Shown here: piece after piece, positions 7,105 through 11,135 of the stretch
How positions within the stretch are numbered: position 1 is the first letter of the stretch
Layout of the letters: each line of letters begins with the position of its first letter
Source: Acetobacteraceae bacterium
GTDB taxonomy: Bacteria; Pseudomonadota; Alphaproteobacteria; Acetobacterales; Acetobacteraceae
Reading direction: 5' to 3'
DNA length: 11,135 nt
Assembly: GCA_003164305.1 (NCBI GenBank)
Contig: PLSZ01000270.1
Span: 1 to 11,135 of the forward strand
Made by a program: the position numbers and the translations under genes
The notes under the pieces: model-generated
Databases searched by the model: none
What the model saw: only the letters and a program-made list of their open reading frames with translations
What the model was told of the DNA's origin: nothing

Positions 7105-9888
7105 TCACGCGGCGGCTACCTGATCCGGCTGGAAGCGCCGTAACAGCCGGGGGACGTCCGCCGCCGGCGCGGGCCTGCTGAACAGGTAGCCTTGCACCTC
7201 GGTGCAGCCTTCCGCGCGCAGCCGCGCGAACTGATCGTCGGTCTCCACGCCTTCCGCCGTGGTCGCCATGCCCAAAGCGCTGCCGAGGCTGGTGACGGCG
7301 CGCACGATCGCCGCCGCGTCCTCATCGTGCGCCAGATCGCGAATGAACGACTGGTCGATCTTGATCTTGTCGAACGGAAAGCTGCGCAGATAGCTTAACG
7401 ACGAATAGCCGGTGCCGAAATCGTCCATGGAGATGCTCGCGCCCAGGCCACGCAATTCATGCAGAATGCCCAGTACCTGCTTTGTGTTGTGCAAAAGCAA
7501 TGATTCGGTGATTTCGAGGGTCAGCCTGCGCGCCGGCAATCCGGACCCGTCCAGCGCGTCGGTCACCGCCCGCACCAGATCGCCACCGCTGAATTGCACC
7601 GCCGACAAATTCACCGCGACCTTGACGTCATCTGGCCATGTCACCGCTTCCCGGCACGCCTCGGCCAGAGCCCATGCGCCGAGCGGCACGATCAGCCCCA
7701 TCTCCTCGGTCGCGCCGATGAACTTGTCGGGACTTAACAAGCCGCGGGTGGGGTGGTTCCAGCGCATCAGCGCCTCGAACCCGCTGATGCGTCCCGATGC
7801 CACATCGACCAGCGGCTGATAAAACAGCACGAACTCCCGCGCGTCGAGCGCGCGATGCAAATCGAGTTCCAGAACGCGCCGTTGTTGCAAATGCGCATCC
7901 ATCGCGGGCTCGAAAAACCGGAACACACCGCGTCCGTCCGCCTTGGCGCGGTAGAGCGCGATGTCGGCGTTGCGCAACAAGGTGTCCGGATCGGAGCCAT
8001 CGGCTGGCACCAGAGCGATCCCGATGCTGACGCCAATAATGACACGGTGGCCATCGACCTCATAAGGCGTGCTCAGGACATCGGTGACGCGCCGCGCCAG
8101 TACGGCGACGTCCTCGACGCGCTCGGGCCCGATTTGAACGACGGCGAACTCGTCCCCGCCGAAACGCGCGATCGTGTCCACCAGGCGGACGCAGGACCCC
8201 AACCGGTCGGCCACCGCGCGCAGCAGGCGGTCACCCACCGGATGTCCCAGCGTGTCGTTGACCGCCTTGAAATGGTCCAGATCCAGAAACAACACCGCCG
8301 CGGCGATCGAGCGATCGGTTTGCGCCACCGCCATCTCGATCCGCTCACGGAACATGACCCGGTTCGGCAACAGCGTCACCGCGTCGTGCCGCGCCATGAA
8401 CGTGATCTGCTCCTCGGCCCGCCGCCGCGCGGTGATGTCCTGACAGGTCACCACCCAGCCGTCGCCACCCGCGAGCGGCACGTAGCCGACCTCCACGATC
8501 GATCCGTTCGGCAGTTCACGCTCCCGGCAGCGCGGCGGGTCCGGCTGGTGGCTGGAACCGCGACCGGCATCCGAGGCGACGCCCAACTCGTCGGCGATCC
8601 ATCGCAATCCGGGAGTCCCATCCAGCGCCGGGCGCGACGCCATTAGCGGCCCAGGCAAGTCAAGCATTTCAATCGCGCGGCGGTTGCACACGGTGACCCG
8701 GCCATTGGCATCGACTGTCATCAGTCCCTGCCCCATCGACGCCAGAGTGATCTCCAGTTCCCGCGACGTGGCCGCCAGATGCGCCTCGCTCTTCCGCAAT
8801 GCGGCGGTGGTGCGCGTCAGGTCCGAGTTGCGGACGGTCAATATTGACCTGGCATGCTCCAACCGGCGAAATTGCCGGCGCAGGCGATGCAGCAACAGCA
8901 GCACGCACCCCACCGCCGCCACCGTGCCGGCGCCAATCATGATCGCTTCCCGGCGCCACTCGGCCAGCACCGTCCGCCGCGACAAGGCGACAGTCATCAC
9001 CAGCGGGTAATCTCGCAATGGACGCGCCGATACCAGCCGCGCGTTCGCCTCGAACACGCCCGTCGAGACGTAATTGCCGCCACCCTCCGCGACCTGCTCA
9101 TACCACGGCGATTCGAAGGGCATCCTGGCGCCAACCGCCATGGTGGGCTCGGGGTCGCGCACCAGCACGGTGCCGTCCCGCCGCGCCAGCATGAGCGACT
9201 CGCTCGGCGGCAGATTGATCGAACGGTAAAGTTCATGAAAAACCGAGACCGGCACGGCGGCCAGCACCATGCCGAGATACACGCCATCGGGCCCGTTGAC
9301 CCGCCGCGCCAGCATCAGGGAGCGTTGCTGGCTCGCCCGGTTGTTCACTGGCTCGCTGATGAACAGGCCAGGATCGTCCCGCGTGGCGAAATGGATCGCG
9401 TATTCGCGATCGGCCAGGTTGACCGGCGCCAAGGGCCATCCGGTTGAGGAGTTAAACCGGATCCCCTCGGCGTCGATCAGCGCGACGACATCCGCCTGCG
9501 GCAACCGATCCCTCAGGCCGCTCAGAAAATCGTGCGCTTCCCGGGCCGACAGAACACGGCGGAATTCAGCCGGGGTGGTGATACCCAGGACCTTGATCCT
9601 GTCCTGTACGTCGCGCAGCACGATGTCCACCGCCTGGACCGAGTGACTGGTTTGCTCCGCCAGCACGATCGCCAGATTTTCGGTGTTCGCCGTGGCCTCG
9701 GCGATCACGATTCGCCGCAGGTCCCAAATGGTCAGGGCTATGGCCAGGACGATGGCGGCCAGCAGCACCCCGCCGGCGAAGGTCACGACGTGGCCGTGCC
9801 GTGACGGGTTTCGCCGGTGGCCGGCGGTCCGGTCCAGGACGGCTTTGGCGAAATACGGCATCATTCGCCCAGTATCCGCCACGGACAT
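7105..9888 (-). CDS. Membrane sensor protein with PAS, GGDEF and EAL domains (c-di-GMP synthase/phosphodiesterase)
   Basis: Inner-membrane signalling protein that may make or degrade cyclic di-GMP. Numbering is from the ATG at 9886-9888 (927 residues). Order: short cytoplasmic tail; membrane helix about 33-55; extracytoplasmic Cache-like sensor about 60-305; membrane helix about 315-336; a helical linker; a PAS domain (GQGLMTVDANGRVTVCN) about 375-490; GGDEF about 495-660; EAL about 672-915. The cyclase motif GGDEF is intact at 577-581, with an inhibitory I-site RxxD (R568, D571) five residues before it. EAL catalytic residues all appear present: E705 (EALMRW), N760, E792, D822/D823 (DDFGTGYSS), K843, E879 (AEGVE) and Q899 (QGYLFSRP). 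The net activity cannot be predicted from motifs. The start is uncertain: no candidate (TTG 9918, ATG 9888, tandem ATG 9864/9861) has a strong ribosome site, and a CtrA-type box overlaps the ATG at 9888. Its gene is about 100 bp downstream of speE on the same strand. Confidence 0.93.
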   Translation of the reverse strand: MSVADTGRMMPYFAKAVLDRTAGHRRNPSRHGHVVTFAGGVLLAAIVLAIALTIWDLRRIVIAEATANTENLAIVLAEQTSHSVQAVDIVLRDVQDRIKVLGITTPAEFRRVLSAREAHDFLSGLRDRLPQADVVALIDAEGIRFNSSTGWPLAPVNLADREYAIHFATRDDPGLFISEPVNNRASQQRSLMLARRVNGPDGVYLGMVLAAVPVSVFHELYRSINLPPSESLMLARRDGTVLVRDPEPTMAVGARMPFESPWYEQVAEGGGNYVSTGVFEANARLVSARPLRDYPLVMTVALSRRTVLAEWRREAIMIGAGTVAAVGCVLLLLHRLRRQFRRLEHARSILTVRNSDLTRTTAALRKSEAHLAATSRELEITLASMGQGLMTVDANGRVTVCNRRAIEMLDLPGPLMASRPALDGTPGLRWIADELGVASDAGRGSSHQPDPPRCRERELPNGSIVEVGYVPLAGGDGWVVTCQDITARRRAEEQITFMARHDAVTLLPNRVMFRERIEMAVAQTDRSIAAAVLFLDLDHFKAVNDTLGHPVGDRLLRAVADRLGSCVRLVDTIARFGGDEFAVVQIGPERVEDVAVLARRVTDVLSTPYEVDGHRVIIGVSIGIALVPADGSDPDTLLRNADIALYRAKADGRGVFRFFEPAMDAHLQQRRVLELDLHRALDAREFVLFYQPLVDVASGRISGFEALMRWNHPTRGLLSPDKFIGATEEMGLIVPLGAWALAEACREAVTWPDDVKVAVNLSAVQFSGGDLVRAVTDALDGSGLPARRLTLEITESLLLHNTKQVLGILHELRGLGASISMDDFGTGYSSLSYLRSFPFDKIKIDQSFIRDLAHDEDAAAIVRAVTSLGSALGMATTAEGVETDDQFARLRAEGCTEVQGYLFSRPAPAADVPRLLRRFQPDQVAAA

Positions 9889-9902
9889 TAACAATTCGTT
9901 AA
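9888..9902 (-). promoter_or_regulatory. Putative CtrA-binding box TTAA-N7-TTAA
   Basis: TTAACAATTCGTTAA matches the full alphaproteobacterial CtrA consensus of two TTAA half-sites separated by seven bases. It sits in a larger palindrome, CATTAAC-AATTC-GTTAATG (9886-9904), in otherwise GC-rich DNA. It overlaps the ATG at 9888 of the GGDEF-EAL gene. Activating CtrA sites normally lie near the -35 region, so either translation begins at the downstream ATGs (9864/9861) or CtrA represses here. Binding is inferred from the motif only, and the organism's CtrA gene is not in this window. Confidence 0.55.
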
Positions 9903-9984
9903 TGCGCCGCGGGGCCAATCGGGACGCAACGCCGCCGCGCCGGGTCTTGTGAGCTTCTCCGGCGCCGTCGGGATCGTTACGGTT

Positions 9985-10851
9985 TCATCGCGGCAAATGG
10001 CGTGCGATGTACGGCGGCAAATTGAATGCCCCGACGTGAATCTCCGGCGTCCAGTATTGAGTCGTCCCCAGAATGCCGGTCGCATCCGCGCGCGCCCGGA
10101 TCGTTTCCACCGGAACCGATGTCAGGGACGCGTCCTTCCCCGCCCAACCGAGGGTCATGAAACCGCCGACATAGGTCGGGACCGCCGCGACATAAGCGGT
10201 GACATGGGGGAAGAATTTCCGGCGCCGCGCACTGGTGTCGCGCAACTCGTCCGCCTGCATCGCGGGCACGCCGCATTGGTTCACCACCAGCCCGCGCGCG
10301 GTCAGGATGCGCGCGCAATTCTGGTAGAATTCATCGGTGAACAACACCTCGCCAACACCGATCGGGTCGGTCGAATCGACGATGATCGCGTCGAACGACG
10401 CATCCGGCGCGCGCTTCACGTAATCGATGCCGTCGCCAACGATGACGTCCGCGCGCGGATCGTTCCAGGCGTCGCCGGCGATGCCGGGGAGGAATTCTTT
10501 CGACAGACGAATGACCTCGCCGTCGATCTCCACCATCACCGCCTGTTTGACGGTATCATGCCGCAACACGCGGCGCAGCACGCCGCCGTCGCCGGCCCCG
10601 ATGATCAGCACGTTCTCCGCCGCGCCGTGCGCCAGCAGCGGTACGTGCGCCAGCATCTCCTGATAGACGAACTCATCCGCCTCGGTGATCTGGATGACGC
10701 CGTCCAGCACCATCACGCGGCCGTGCGAGAAACTCTCGAATATCACGATATCCTGAAAGTCGCTCCGCACCCGCGCCAGCTCGCGTTTCACCAGGAAGCG
10801 CTGGCCCCAGTTGGGGTAAAGCGATTCGTTGATCCAGCTATCGGTGGTCAT
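9985..10851 (-). CDS. speE: Spermidine synthase (polyamine aminopropyltransferase)
   Basis: SpeE transfers the aminopropyl group of decarboxylated S-adenosylmethionine to putrescine, giving spermidine and methylthioadenosine, in the cytoplasm. The 288 residues match the usual family length. The N-terminal strand domain contains FGRVM-like SHGRVMVLDGVIQITEADEF (about 42-61). The Rossmann nucleotide site is IGAGDGG (84-90, usually GGGDGG), then VEID (107-110). The catalytic loop is VDSTDPIG with D159 and D162. GVPAMQADEL (194-203) and AVPTYVGGFMTLGWA (223-237) are also typical. The ATG at 10849-10851 is preceded by GGAG seven bases upstream and is preferred over an upstream TTG at 10866. The gene lies 72 bp downstream of speD on the same strand, forming a spermidine operon with a hairpin in the gap. 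Confidence 0.96.
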   Translation of the reverse strand: MTTDSWINESLYPNWGQRFLVKRELARVRSDFQDIVIFESFSHGRVMVLDGVIQITEADEFVYQEMLAHVPLLAHGAAENVLIIGAGDGGVLRRVLRHDTVKQAVMVEIDGEVIRLSKEFLPGIAGDAWNDPRADVIVGDGIDYVKRAPDASFDAIIVDSTDPIGVGEVLFTDEFYQNCARILTARGLVVNQCGVPAMQADELRDTSARRRKFFPHVTAYVAAVPTYVGGFMTLGWAGKDASLTSVPVETIRARADATGILGTTQYWTPEIHVGAFNLPPYIARHLPR

Positions 10852-10871
10852 GACCTCTCTCCACAAAGCGA

Positions 10872-10898
10872 AACGGCCTGGACGAGGCCCAGGCCGTT
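10872..10898 (-). terminator. Intercistronic hairpin between speD and speE (possible attenuator or leaky terminator)
   Basis: A perfect 10-bp inverted repeat, AACGGCCTGG (10872-10881) with CCAGGCCGTT (10889-10898), has a 7-nt loop. Read on the minus strand, the stem is followed by an interrupted T-rich run (TT...TCGCTTTG) and then, after 20 bp, the speE start with its GGAG site. The short T-run argues against full termination. Partial termination, or stabilisation of the speD message, is plausible. Confidence 0.5.
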
Positions 10899-10923
10899 GC
10901 CGTTGGTTATTTAAACAGGCCGG

Positions 10924-11135
10924 TTACGCGATCAGGCCGCGGCGCTGCTCATTCAGGTTGATCGTCTCGGGCGCGAACGCCGCCTTCAGCGCCGGCAGGC
11001 TGTCATACGGATCGCAGGCGCCGCACATGAAGATGTCGATCGCCGCGAAATCGCGCTCCGGCCATGTGTGGATGGAGATGTGGCTCTCCGCCAGGACCAA
11101 CACGCCGCTGACCCCGCCATTCGGCGAGAAGTGGT
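10924..11135 (-). CDS. speD: S-adenosylmethionine decarboxylase proenzyme (5' part outside window)
   Basis: SpeD removes CO2 from S-adenosylmethionine to supply the aminopropyl donor used by SpeE. Only the last 69 complete residues are present, ending at a TAA at 10924-10926. They include [18 protein letters not shown] and then [20 protein letters not shown]. The Ser of AESH (codon 11083-11085) aligns with the residue that self-cleaves after Glu to form the pyruvoyl cofactor in bacterial class 1 enzymes. The nearby His of IHTWPE and the Cys of MCGAC fit the conserved catalytic positions of the family. The C-terminal tail (about 25 residues after DPYDSL) looks normal. The start and roughly half of the protein lie to the right of the window. 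It is first in the speD-speE pair. Confidence 0.95.
   Translation of the reverse strand, partial: HFSPNGGVSGVLVLAESHISIHTWPERDFAAIDIFMCGACDPYDSLPALKAAFAPETINLNEQRRGLIA

Noticed and set aside
7096..7105. Palindrome ACCTCGAGGT between the convergent stops of the hydrolase and the GGDEF-EAL gene.
   Set aside because: It is only 10 bp with no loop or T-run, so it is not a credible terminator; likely chance.
9937..9965. A 7-bp stem (GCGCCGG with CCGGCGC) with a 15-nt loop downstream of speE.
   Set aside because: The stem is short, the loop is long and no T-run follows on the minus strand; such stems are frequent at this G+C.
9949..10914. A 321-codon plus-strand open frame opposite speE.
   Set aside because: It mirrors speE codons, has no recognisable motif, and speE on the other strand has a full set of family motifs and a good ribosome site.

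Overview
The window looks like chromosomal DNA from a high-G+C alphaproteobacterium. The protein style, a perfect CtrA-type box and alphaproteobacterial palindromic repeats fit the Rhodospirillales/Acetobacteraceae best, but the family-level placement is an inference from memory. Most of it is ordinary core-genome content. I see no RNA genes, insertion-sequence transposase, CRISPR array, prophage or defence module.

Layout. (1) Positions 1-2595, minus strand: most of glnE, the two-headed glutamine synthetase adenylyltransferase/adenylyl-removing enzyme; its C-terminus lies beyond the left edge. (2) Positions 2596-3008: a divergent intergenic region filled mainly by two abutting nested palindromic repeats, about 200 and 108 bp. 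(3) Positions 3009-6359, plus strand: a 1116-residue YhdP/AsmA-like envelope protein, followed 18 bp later by a type II haloacid-dehalogenase-family hydrolase (6378-7091), probably one operon. (4) Positions 7105-9888, minus strand, convergent with the hydrolase: a membrane-anchored sensor protein with PAS, GGDEF and EAL domains, all catalytic motifs intact. A perfect TTAA-N7-TTAA (CtrA-type) palindrome overlaps its first plausible ATG. (5) Positions 9985-11135, minus strand: speE (spermidine synthase), preceded by the 3' part of speD (S-adenosylmethionine decarboxylase, cut by the right edge), with a stable hairpin between them.

How the genes relate. speD and speE form a two-step polyamine pathway: SpeD makes decarboxylated AdoMet and SpeE moves its aminopropyl group to putrescine. 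glnE tunes nitrogen assimilation. The YhdP-like protein is probably an envelope lipid-transport or barrier factor. The GGDEF-EAL protein is a c-di-GMP enzyme whose expression may be tied to the CtrA cell-cycle/motility circuit. No single new system links them. The leads most worth checking are the compound palindromic repeats at 2671-2980 and the CtrA-type box at 9888-9902.
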